Below, in pieces: positions 11,431 to 22,400 of a DNA stretch of 64,000 nt. The notes under the pieces are model-generated. The model saw only the letters and a list, made by a program, of their open reading frames with translations, was not told the DNA's origin and did not search any database. Each line of letters starts with the position of its first letter. The stretch's first letter is position 1. The DNA comes from Mytilisepta virgata (taxonomy: Eukaryota; Mollusca; Bivalvia; Mytilida; Mytilidae). A program made the position numbers and the translations under genes. Location: positions 38,577,494-38,641,493 of the forward strand of contig CM051520.1 in NCBI GenBank assembly GCA_028015205.1. Reading direction: 5' to 3'.

Positions 11431-13560
11431 ATCTCATGCTTATCTTTTTGGTAAAATTATGAAATCAGAGACCATTAAATATAGGTTATAGAATGGATTT
11501 TCACTTATTATGAACATTAATGCCTAAGGCAAAGCTGCCAGGATCATTTTCATAATGCGTGGAAAACCATTCTCTAACCAATTTAGAACATAATTCACTT
11601 CTCCGAGAACCATTAAATAAAGACAATACCTTTAGTACTCCAATCACACTAATAATGAAACCATGAAAAGTAAAATTAACTCAGTTAATATGAAAAACAT
11701 CCTGTTGACAAAAACTCCATGTTGTTAAAACATTTGTAAAATGCTAATACAGACGAATGGACGAAAATCAGAATTTCTAAAAATTTCCTTTTGAATTACT
11801 AAATATTTTTTATCAGACAACTTCTGAAAAAATAAATAAATAAATAAAAGAACAAAATATGACGATAATTATGATATTAGATAAAAAAAATACTCCCTTC
11901 CCCTCCCCTCCCCCCCCCCAAAAAAATTAAGATGTTTCTAATTACATTTTCTTTGAATTTAAAATTGGATAATTTGAATTGTTTTTACTTCATTATTCAC
12001 TTAAACAATTCTGTAAACATTTGTTAGATTAGGTATGCTTTTGTTTGCATGGTAGTAAGGTGCTGAAAGTCCCCCTTTTTTCCGAAGAAAATAAAACAAA
12101 AAAGAAAACTTTAAAAATTTTCCAAATGTATAAAAATGTCTAAATAATTTCGTGAAATTCATTAAATCCCAATAACCTTTTCTTTCCTAAATGCTCATAA
12201 TGTCACAGAAATTCTTCGTCCTTTGTCTTGTCTTTCTAGTGGCCAGGCAAGATAATTGGTCATGCATGTGATTTCATAAAGCATGGAAAACCATGTACTA
12301 TGAAATTCAAAGCTACCAATAACAGCTTTTGATTGGTTGAGGAGAGGTGATAATGTTCTAATTCCTAAAAGTATTTACCATTCTTTGTTTATATTTAAAA
12401 TATTATCCTAAGTTATTGAATTAATAACATATATATAAATATGTTGTAGCTATTAAATGTTAACTGTATCAGTATTATACAATTGCTAAAACTAACCATA
12501 TCACAGTAATTACTAAAGTGAATTTAAGTTATAACTATAATACCATCTTTTGAATTAACTTCATTAATTAAAATCCACATTTTGGATTATTCTGTTAACA
12601 TACTTTATTAATTCTTAAGGCATCAATCGTTTTAAAAAAAAAAATTTAAGTGGGGGGGGGGGGGGGGCTAAAATATTTGAGACAAAAGCAGGATTAATAT
12701 TACACCTATTCAAATTGTACATAAAAAGTACCTATGTACTATGTCTAGCTTCAAACTGGCTTTCGTTCATACATTTTGTAAGTTATCACCCAGTAACCTA
12801 AACTAAAGGGGGATATAAATCTACAAGAAAAAACACCATAATTAATCTCTTTTCATAAGATACACTGAACCAATCTTCAATACGACTTTTCAGTCAAAAG
12901 TTATCATCCAGAAATTGAAGCAGATGGATAGATGGACAGACAAGACCCATTGCTGTAGATCCCTTGGACAAAGCATCTTGGGGCAAATATAGTTAACTTA
13001 AAACCAATACAATTTAAAAAATAAGGTGCCTTTACAAAAAGAACTGAAGATGGGCAACCTTTAACTGTTAGCTTATACATGATTTTCTTTAAATGAAACA
13101 TTTGATACCATAGTTTGCTGTGATTGTATTTGTTAAAGTTATAGTCTGTTTAATGACAAATAAACAATATTGCATTTGAATTTGATTCTATACACCTGCA
13201 TATGTTCAAAACATTTTTGGTAAGTAGATGTATAGTGGTGAGTTACCCATAAATTTGTGTCTTGTTGCAGTTGACCTGCATTTGATGGAATTACTTCCCT
13301 TGCAAGTCTCCCTGTATCTTTTTGTTTAATGTTATTGTATGTAGTTGTTTTGATTGTGACCTGTGGTTGTCTTCATGTTTGCTGAGGAAATAATGACAGT
13401 TTTTGCAGGAACATTGTATTATAATTACAATCAAGTACAGATATACAAGGAAACACCAACCAATAAGTAATGGCACTCCCTTCAAACTGTCATAGTTTCC
13501 ATCAGCTTTAGGTCAGTGTTGAAGACTTCACAGTGGTTTTCAAGATGCTTACCTAATTTT
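11431..13560. other. Intergenic, no gene seen
   Basis: AT-rich sequence with an (AAAT)n run near 11829-11848, a C-rich tract near 11900 and a G run near 12651-12667. The minus-strand ORFs at 12904-13101 and 13291-13485 have no recognisable product and no codon pattern that I would trust. Confidence 0.5.
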
Positions 13561-13987
13561 TAGCTCACCTGGCCTAAAAGTCCATGTGAGCTTTTGCCAT
13601 CACTTTGCATCTGTTGTCCGTATGTCGTCTGTCAACATTTCACATTTTCATTTTTTCTGTAACCACCAGTCTAAATGGAGCCAAACTTGACAGGAATGTA
13701 AATTGGATGGTTCTGTACAAAACTTATGTTTTTTGTGCTGATTGGATATTCAACGTGGCTACCAGGGGCAGATAATTCGTTCTTATTGGACATATCTTTA
13801 AAGCTCTTCTACCAAGCCAATTGAAATATTTTTATGCATGAACCTCTACAAATGTTGTTTTTTCTTCCAATCGGAAATTTAAGATGGTCGCCACAGCCGG
13901 ACTTAAGTTTAACATTGGACCCTATGGGGAAATTTGTACAGAAGTTTTCTTGTCGGAAACTACTAAGCCAACTGAAATATTTTTATA

Positions 13988-15530
13988 TACTGAACCGCAA
14001 AAGAAACGTCACTTTTTCAAAATGTTAGCAAAATTCAAAATAAATATTAATTAATGATTTTTATATAATCAGTATTACGATTACATCACCAGGTAAGATT
14101 AAATTACCTGTGAATTAAATTTTCGGTTGAATAATTTTCAGTTGATATCGTAGAGCGACCGTACCTAAAACCGCTCGTGGGACACACTTGGCCGTAATTT
14201 TTCTTAAATCTTAAATGTTCGTGAAATTCATGCTCCTTTATGGGTATAAAAGGCCGGAGAAAATTAAAGAGTGTTAGTATCAGTGTTGACACAGAAGCTA
14301 TGCCACGTCTGACTCCACAACAGAGAGAACAGGCCATTGGTCGATTGGATGCTGGGCAATCTGCCAGAGTTATTGCCAACGACTTCAACTGTGCTGTTCG
14401 AACAATTGAACGTCTACGTACACGGTACAATGCAACAAACAGCACAAATGACCGCCCACGGAGTGGTAGACCCCAAGTCACTACCCCTAGACAGAATAGA
14501 GGCATTGTTCGTCACCATTTGATGAATCGGTTCACCCCAGCTGCCGAAACTGCCAGAAACACTGTTGGAACACATGGACGACCCATAAGTGATGATAAAG
14601 TTCGTCGGCGATTAGCTGCTAGAAACATGAGATGTCGCCGTCCAGCAAGAGGACCTATTCTTACTCCTCGACACCGTCAAGCTCGTCTTCAGTGGGCCAC
14701 TCAGCGACAGAATTGGCGAAATCGACAATGGCGTAACATCATCTTCTCTGACGAAAGCCGTTACTGCATTTCAACAGCCGATGGCAGAACCAGAGTGTGG
14801 AGAAGACGCGGGGAACGTTACGAAGACAGCTGCATTCTGGAAACAGACGCGTGGGGAGGACCTAGCATCATGGTATGGGAGTGGAATCGGCCTTAACGTT
14901 AAACTTGGTCCAGTCATCTTTCAGAACCTTGGCCCAGTCAGAGGAAATGGCGTAACAGCTGCCCGTTACATCGACCAAGTCTTGACACCCCATGTTCAGC
15001 CCCATTTCGCACGTCATCAAAACAAGACTTTCCAACAGGACAATGCACGTGCGCATACCGCAAGAGCCACAAGAGACTTCCTACAGCAGAATAACATTAA
15101 TGTTATGGATTGGCCGGCTTTGAGTCCAGATTTAAACCCTATTGAACATTTATGGGACGAAGTTCAAAGACGGTTGAATAATGAGCAGCCAAGTCCGACA
15201 ACTGCAGCTGAACTTTCACAAGCATTTCAGAGAGTATGGGCACGTATTCCGATGGCGTTTATTAATCGACTCATCAACTCCATGTACCGAAGATGTGCCG
15301 CATTAATTGGTGCCGGTGGAGGACATACACGTTATTAACGGACGTGGGAGCACAGCATTGAAAACATGTGACGTTGCGACAATTGTGACGTTTTTGTGAA
15401 CATTGTAACCAAAAGACTGTAAATCATTCATTAAATTTTGTAAAAATTAATTTAAAATATATGAATGTCACTTTGCAATAAATGTATGTGAACATGTCAT
15501 TTTGTGCGACGTTTCTTTTGCGGTTCAGTG
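13988..15530 (+). mobile_element. Tc1-like DNA transposon with terminal inverted repeats
   Basis: The left end tactgaaccgcaaaagaaac and the reverse complement of the right end cactgaaccgcaaaagaaac match over 23 of 25 bases. The element is 1543 bp long with TA dinucleotides at 13986-13987 and 15531-15532, as expected for TA target duplication. It carries one transposase gene with a single frameshift. Ends this well preserved point to a fairly young copy. Confidence 0.9.
14300..15338 (+). pseudogene. Tc1-like DD34E transposase, one frameshift
   Basis: The first frame (ATG 14300; an upstream in-frame ATG lies at 14240) has the paired helix-turn-helix N-terminus, MPRLTPQQREQAIGRLDAGQ, and the first catalytic Asp in IFSDESRY. 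It stops after SIMVWEWNRP. The second frame, open to TAA at 15336, carries the second Asp (FQQDNARAH) and the catalytic Glu (LNPIEHLWDE). Thirty-four residues separate them, hence DD34E. One extra base, most simply the A at 14880, causes the break. All catalytic residues are present, so the copy is dead only through this indel. Such enzymes cut and paste the element at TA sites. Confidence 0.93.
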
Positions 15531-15889
15531 TATATGAACAAGCATTGGATGAACCTCTACAAAAGTCGATCGAAATTCAAGATGACCACCACAGCCGAAC
15601 TTAGGTTAACATTGGACCCTATAGGAAGTATTGTACAAAGATCTTCTTGTCAGAAATTACCAAGTCAATTGATATGTTTTATGTGCCAATTTGAAATTCA
15701 AGATGGTTGCCACAACCGGACTGTTGTCTGAAGTTGTAAGGAGTAGGAAAATATTGATTTTTTTAGCAAATTAAGTGTCATGTTACTTTTTCAATGGCTT
15801 AACATATCTAAATTATAACACTGTAACAACAAAGTAAATATCATCTTTGTGCAAGCAAGAAATTTGATACTTATAAAAAATTGCTTATA

Positions 15890-16600
15890 TGTGTCTCTAA
15901 TACACGGATGCCCCATCATAAAATCCATATAAACACAAAACTTAAGTTTTGTTGATACACTATGCTTAGTTCCAAAGAAATGAACCTAAACGCAAAACTT
16001 AACCAGTGTTGCTGAAGCATAAAAGGTAGGTCATAATGACCCAATTATTGTATGACTGCTCAGTACTACCCAAGGCACATCCACTGATGAAATTTCATCG
16101 ATACATTATGCTTAGTTCCAAAGAAATGAACCTAAATGCAAAACTTTACCACATAGTTCGGACGGACAAGGGTAACTCTATATGCCCCAGGGGTATAAAA
16201 ATCAGGTGTACTGGCATTAGTGTGCAACATGTGAAAAATTGCTTATATTTGGACAATGTAAGTACATTAACTCTGGAACGACAAAAATTAAAATTGTCAA
16301 AAAGTATACAGACTCTCATTTGGAATAATGTGTTAAAGTTAAGAAAAAAAAATCAGTCAAGGCGTACTCGAGTTTGTGCACGACATGTGAAAAATTGCTT
16401 ATATTTGGACAATCTAAGCCCCATAACTCCAGAATAACAAAATTGAAAATCTTCAAAATCAAAAGGGAGCTTTCTTCCATCAATCCTAATGTTGTGTCCA
16501 ATTTTCATGTGAATTGATTGAAGTACATTTGAGTTATGGTACCAAGTGTTGACAGATGGACATTGAAATACCATAATACGTCCCGCCTATGACAGGCATA
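15890..16600 (+). repeat. Dispersed repeat with internal duplication
   Basis: The motif catgtgaaaaattgcttatatttggacaat occurs at about 16228 and 16384, a period of roughly 156 bases. The block also has two copies of tatgcttagttccaaagaaa (about 15961 and 16107). The 133-codon ORF at 16036-16437 reads across these repeats and is not taken as a gene. Similar text occurs near 38120-38270. Confidence 0.6.
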
Positions 16601-17081
16601 TAAAAAATACTGAACAAGTAAAAAGTAACTTAAATGCATATACAACATAAATGTATTTACACAAAGTTTCTGTTGACTTGATATCTATCTCAGGCTTGCC
16701 ACTCTTTTTCAGATATGAAATTCAAGGGTTTTTCCAGGGTTTTTCCAGGATTATCAGTAGTTTTCAAGGATAAATCCAAATGAGAAATTGTGCAAAATAC
16801 AACGCTTTTTTGAATTTCCATGTGGTTGAAATTGAGCTTGATAAATAACATTGCAAAACAATTCAAGACCATTTGCATCAAGCGTAATCGAGATCAGGAT
16901 TCACCTCTATCAAATGGCCCTCTTCATATCGTCCCACGAAATGCGCTCATCAGTACCTGTTTAACATACAGGTACCAATTTTCGAGGGACAAATCAACGA
17001 GCACAAGGGAGGTAATTCAATTTGTTTTTAAACTTCCGGTATTTTAACTTTCAAGGATTTCCCCCCGGATTTTTCCTTTTT

Positions 17082-18440
17082 TATACGACCGCAAAATTTT
17101 TGCGGTCGTATATTGGTATGACGTTGGCGTCGTCGTCGTCGTCGTCGTCCGTCGGAGTCTGTAGACATTTGGTTTTCGCACTATAACTTTAGTATAAGTT
17201 AATAGAAATCTATGAAATTTAAACACAAGGTTTATGACCACAAAAGGAAGGTTGGGATTGATTTTGGGAGTTTTGGTCCCAACAGTTTAAGAATTAGGGG
17301 CCAAAAAAGGGCCCAATAAGCATTTTTCTTGGTTTTCGCACAATAACTCTAGTATAAGTAAATAGAAATCTATGAAATTTTAACACAAGGTTTATGACCA
17401 TTTTTTGGAGTTTTGATCCCAACAGTTTAGGAATTAGGGGCTAAAAAAGGGCCCAAATAAGCATTTTTCTTGGTTTTTGCACAATAACTTTAGTATAAGT
17501 AAATAGAAATGTATGATATTATCTTGGTGGGCTAAGGGAGGTAATCCAAACACATTTAATTTTTTTCTCATTTCATATTTCATAAATTAAAAAGGAAATT
17601 TCAAATTTCTTTTAGCAAAAAAAGGGGGGTTACAATAAATTTTATTGTTTTTTGGTTTTTTTTTTTGGGAGGGGGGGGGGGGGGTCAATGTGCAACTTCA
17701 TAGTGTATTGCACAAAAGCTAAAAAAGGGGTAAATTATTTATTTTTTTTGGGGGGGGGGGGGGGAATTTTCAATTGCACAGTATTGCACAATAGCAAGAA
17801 ATCTTCAATTGCACAGTATTGCGCAATAGCAAGAAATTGATATGTGTGCCCAATTTTAAATTTTAAATTGGTTATTTCTGATTTATATATAAAAACAAAT
17901 AATACTGATATTGTTTGAATAGGTAAATTAAAAAATTTTAAGTTCTTAGACCACATTAATTCTGTGTCAGAAACCTATGCTGTGTCAAATATTTATTCAC
18001 AATCCAAATTCAGTCTCGTTGGGGGGGTTGTCAGGTCATAATACGGAAAGCCTGACCGCGGACCATAGTGGGTAACGTGTTTGGAGAATGCCACACTCCC
18101 TGCACGCTAAAGACCCCTTCTGTAGTTTTCGAAAAAGAGTAGGCTGATGGCCGCTACAGGAGGCTAAATTATCCGACCCTACCCAACCATCCTCCTTTTA
18201 CAGTGGCAGTCAAAATTGGTTCCCCTTAGTGTCCCATCCCACCCCTAATTGAATTGTTTGATAAATTGAACTGGTTCTCGTCATGAAGATGCATGAAATA
18301 TTTGCCACTGGACGTTAAGCAACAATCAATCAATCAACCAAATTCAGTGCTGTATCAAGCTTGAATGTTGTGTCCATACTTGCCCCAACTGTTCAGGGTT
18401 CGACCTCTGCGGTCGTATCAAGCTGCGCCCAGCGGAGCAT
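17082..18440 (+). repeat. Dispersed repeat with palindromic tatacgaccgca end
   Basis: It opens with a near-perfect palindrome, tatacgaccgcaaaa then ttttgcggtcgtata, followed by a (GTC)n run. Three copies of a unit beginning gcac(t/a)ataact(t/c)tagtataagt follow at about 17178, 17337 and 17479. It closes near 18420 with tgcggtcgtatc. Inside are two G runs, a 35-bp unit present twice (17771-17838, caattgcacagtattgc) and an inserted SINE-like copy (18016-18340). No ORF in it is credible. Confidence 0.65.
18016..18340 (+). mobile_element. SINE-like element B, copy 2
   Basis: Plus-strand counterpart of 7222-7545: ttgtcaggtcataatacgga through gccactggacgttaagcaac and a (CAAT)n tail. Its 3' tail is nearly identical to that of the tRNA-headed SINE A. 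Confidence 0.7.
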
Positions 18441-18849
18441 TTTATTAGCAGCTTTTTCCAAGCTGGGAACACCTCAAATAAAATTCCCAGCATTTTCCCA
18501 TTTTCCTGGGTGCATGGCAACCCTGCTATCTCAAACTGTCCTTGTTCAATTTTACAGCTTAAAAAAAATTTATTGCGGGCATAAAAAGTGCTGAATGGTT
18601 ATATCATAAAAGTACATAGCAACTAGTATTGGAATGGAAGCTTTATTAAGTAACACATTTTCAATATATTCTAAAAATAGAAAAATAGCATCAATATATT
18701 CAACAAAAGCAATAAAGCATCACTGTTAGATAAACAAAAAAAAATTACTGTCACCATTATCTTGGATATTGAACAAATCCATAATTATTTAAAATTTTCA
18801 TGTATCATGAATCGAATCTTCACTACTTCAGAAACTATTTATAAATAAA

Positions 18850-19081
18850 TTTATCCTGCAATCAAGTAATTTCCGGTCTAATAAAAGGGGTAGAATAAAC
18901 TTTAGTCGTATTAGGTCAATGACTCAATAAAGTCGACTGGTACTTGTTTGAAGAGCGCGAGGAGCGTAGCGAATGTACCAGATGACGTCGTGGCGTTTCC
19001 CGCGTTTTCACTGCAGTTGAATTTCCACTTCAAACTTAATTTAAGGGCATTTAACGGATCTAAAAGGGATTGCAGGATAAA
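18850..19081. mobile_element. 232-bp MITE-like element with 14-bp perfect inverted ends
   Basis: The left end tttatcctgcaatc (18850-18863) is the exact inverse of gattgcaggataaa (19068-19081). The middle has a small CTGGTAC/GTACCAG stem around gaggagcgtagcg. It has no ORF. It directly abuts the next palindrome. Confidence 0.6.
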
Positions 19082-19091
19082 GATAATACAA

Positions 19092-19221
19092 AGTCATTGT
19101 CGGAAAATATAAAATTTATTTAGGCTCGCTGCGAAACATGGGGAAAAGGCTCACTAAAGCTCGCCTTTTCTCATGTTTCTAAAGCTCGCCCAAATAAATT
19201 TTATATTTTCCGACAATGACT
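19092..19221. repeat. 130-bp palindrome downstream of the GPR143-like gene
   Basis: The outer arms starting agtcattgtcggaaaatata pair over 34 bases with one mismatch. An inner stem pairs aaacatgggg/aaaaggc with gccttttctcatgttt. It could form a long cruciform or a transcribed hairpin. Confidence 0.85.
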
Positions 19222-19487
19222 ATGTATTGTATATATATAACAAACAGGTTAGTACAGTATAATAAATAAAAGATAAAAATGGATATAAACAGCAATAAAC
19301 AGTAAACAGAACAATGTCTCGGTTAAGCAGCCTTATTATAGGCTAAAAAAGATTCAAAAACTTTCAAAGACTGAAGCCATACAGGTCTTTCAATAACAAA
19401 AATGTCACCAATAACAAAATCATCACCCGTATATAAATCACTGTACAATAATGTAAAATCCAGAGTTTCCTGTGTGGCCTCCATCAA

Positions 19488-22400
19488 TTAATGGTTCTCT
19501 TTGTGTCTAAAACTGATCAATGGTTCTGTCTCGCTTCCTGTGCTCCGAGAAAAATTAACATTACTCACTGAAATATCTGACAACTGTGATGATGAAGACT
19601 TCCATATTGATGCAAAGGAGATTCTATTTTCTGGGGGTCCCCAAAATACTAAGGAGGCTAAAACTGGTTGTAGTGGATTTAATACACACTGAAAAATAAT
19701 TGCATAATGTATCCGTTACATCATAATTTCTGTGATTTAGCTATTTCATGATATGTTTTAGTTATTAATATATGCAAACATTTTCTCAAAATTTTTGTTA
19801 CCGGTACTTATTTACCTTCTCAATATTTTGTTCATTTTATTTGGGTTTAAATTCATTAACACTTGCATAACAGCATTTCAATTAACTACACAATGTGTCT
19901 GCTAGTGACCCCAAGAATAATTTGGCTTTTGATAATTGAATGGGAAACAAGCATTCTGAGAGTATTTGCTGGGCAATACAATGTCCCCTACTAGCTTGAG
20001 CTGAGAGAAAATACAACAAATGCTCATCTACTATGTGAATCGAACGCCTACGTATGGACAGAGTGATTCCTAAAAATCCTGATATATCTTTGCAAGGGGT
20101 ACATAATAATTAACCGATCAGCCTGACTCTTAAATTCTATTTCCAAGGAAAATAACTCTCACAATAATATTATCTGATCAGCATGAAGGTCAAACTTGAT
20201 CTGTAGCTCATCATTATAAGTTCAAATACCAAAATTAAGATCATTTGGTATAAGGGTTTGCTTAAAAACTCCAGAAAAGTATTAGTTTTTAAAAATTATT
20301 TTGGCAATAATTCCTTTTTCCAAGGGCAATAACTATCACAATAATTATTCAATCAGTGTGAAACTCAAACTTGATCTGTAACTCATCATTATAAGCAAAT
20401 ATACCAAAAATAAGATCAGTTGGTTAAATGCTTTCTTAAAAAAATCCGGAAAACTGTAGTGTGACTGAGGGACAGACGGACGGAGTGCAAAGCTATAATC
20501 CCTTTCCGTGTTGCCAGTAGGGGACTAAAAAAACTGAAGTAATTAATAAGTCGACAAGCAAAATGAAGAATGGTCAATTGCACTGCTTTAAAATAAATTT
20601 TTGGTTTGTATGTGTTGTTTTGTCAAGTCCCAATGATCTTAACATTCAACCTTCTGATCTCAATATCAATAGGAGTTTCCTCTATCAATAACTCCAATGC
20701 CTCTTTGAGTCAGGTTAGTTTAAAAGTTTATGAAAAAAAAAAAAGTCCTTAGGCCAATTTCTGATTAGTTAAATTACCACATCTTCTATGATTAGTCAAA
20801 ATATCTTTATATATGTATTATTTCACAGAAATGAAAAATCTTTCAGTTTCTTTGACTGAAACAATAAAATTGTCATTACCATTAAAATCCATATTGCCAG
20901 TTTTAAAGTCAGATTTTCATCATCTGCCATATGGATTACTGCATCTATCAGATTGGGGAGCCAACTGAAATAAAGGTTTGACATTTATTTAACTTTTTAT
21001 GAAAATCTAAAGTCAGACAAGAGTTATTTCCTTTTAATTTGTATTTTTTTGGGGGGGGATTTGAATGCAATCAATATAACATATAACATATATTTTTCAA
21101 AGGACAATTGTAAATTCTGTATATAATATGTCCATCATAAAGTCAGACAAGAGCTATTTCCCTTTAACATATTTTTTTTATTTTATTGGATTCGAATGTA
21201 ATTTTTTGGTAGATTTTATCGGTGGGGCCAGTTTATTTAGGGTAAATTTCTTTGATTCTTGACTTATGAAAGAAATACAGGCTGATGTCTGGTTCCAAGG
21301 GGTGGCTGGTTTCCTACGGATTCATTCATGTACATTTTAATACAAATTGGCAGGGCTTCAAAATTTGACCGATATACAGGGAGAACAGGTTTTTAGAGGG
21401 ACCGGTTTTCAGTAGTTTCACTGTATTCCTATATATTCATTGCTGGCTTTGTTCATTCTTTTTAAAGATTTTATTAAGTGGGTTATCCACTATCAATAAT
21501 ACTAAAATTAATATGATTAAGGGCTATTCTTTCTATATTGATTTCTTTGCGATTCGGTTTAATTAGGAAATATTGTTTTAATTTATCAAAATAAATTGGT
21601 ACCATTAAATGATTATTGTTATAGGAAATAGACAAGTCATAGTTAAAACAAGGTACGGCAAATTTGCTTGGAAAAGCAACATAATGTTTTTCACCCATTG
21701 CTTTACAAGAAACAAATATGTCAACCTCCGAAAATGGTGGGGTGCTGTGTCCAAGAGGTAAGAAAAGCTATTCCACGGGTAGTTACCTAGTAACTACATA
21801 AACTGGAAGTTCTATATTGCAATATAGTATAACATTTTCCTATGAATATCTTACAGATCAACAAACCTTTCAAGTTTTGGGCCAGTTACAATAATGAACA
21901 GAAATTTAATTGGAAGAATCTTGACTAACCTGCAATGGTGAATTCAAATCGGGAAGGGCATCATAATCCTCCCCCACTGGAAACTGACAGCAAATTTAGT
22001 TTTCGTTCAACACTGTTTGTAGCTGCCCATTCCAAGTGCCAGACTAGTAACTGAATATTTCATTTTGAAAACCCAGTTAAGAATTGCAAGGAAAAAAGTC
22101 ATATGATATGACACCTCCCTAAACCCCCATCCCCTCTAATTTATCACCAATCTTTAGATGTACTGTTTTTGAGAGCTTAGTTTTCGAAATATGAGCAAGT
22201 TTTTAATGCATTTACATGTATATTAGGCTATGAATTCATTTGTGAAAGGTATCTTGTATGGGAAACTGATCTTATCAGGGATCTCAACTTTACTTTACAA
22301 CTCTACAAAGCTCTGGTTTGTAACTAAAATTACAGTGTACCTTGCAAGAAATGCGGTCATGATGAGAATAAACTTAAAATGAATGGAATCAATCAATTTC

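Larger units (their letters stand above)
13561..15740 (+). repeat. Older dispersed repeat hosting a Tc1-like insertion
   Basis: It starts with the bivalve-type terminus tagctcacctggcctaaaag. A roughly 150-bp module (gaacctctacaaa, acattggaccctat, agccaactgaaat) is repeated. One module lies before 13988 and the next continues after 15532, so the transposon sits between two repeat units. A related end (gggccaggtgagctaaaa) is at 27929. Confidence 0.65.

Noticed and set aside
14104..14505. 133-residue minus-strand ORF
   Set aside because: It is antisense to the Tc1 transposase.
16036..16437. 133-residue plus-strand ORF
   Set aside because: It reads through a dispersed repeat and contains the same 30-base motif twice; no protein family is visible.
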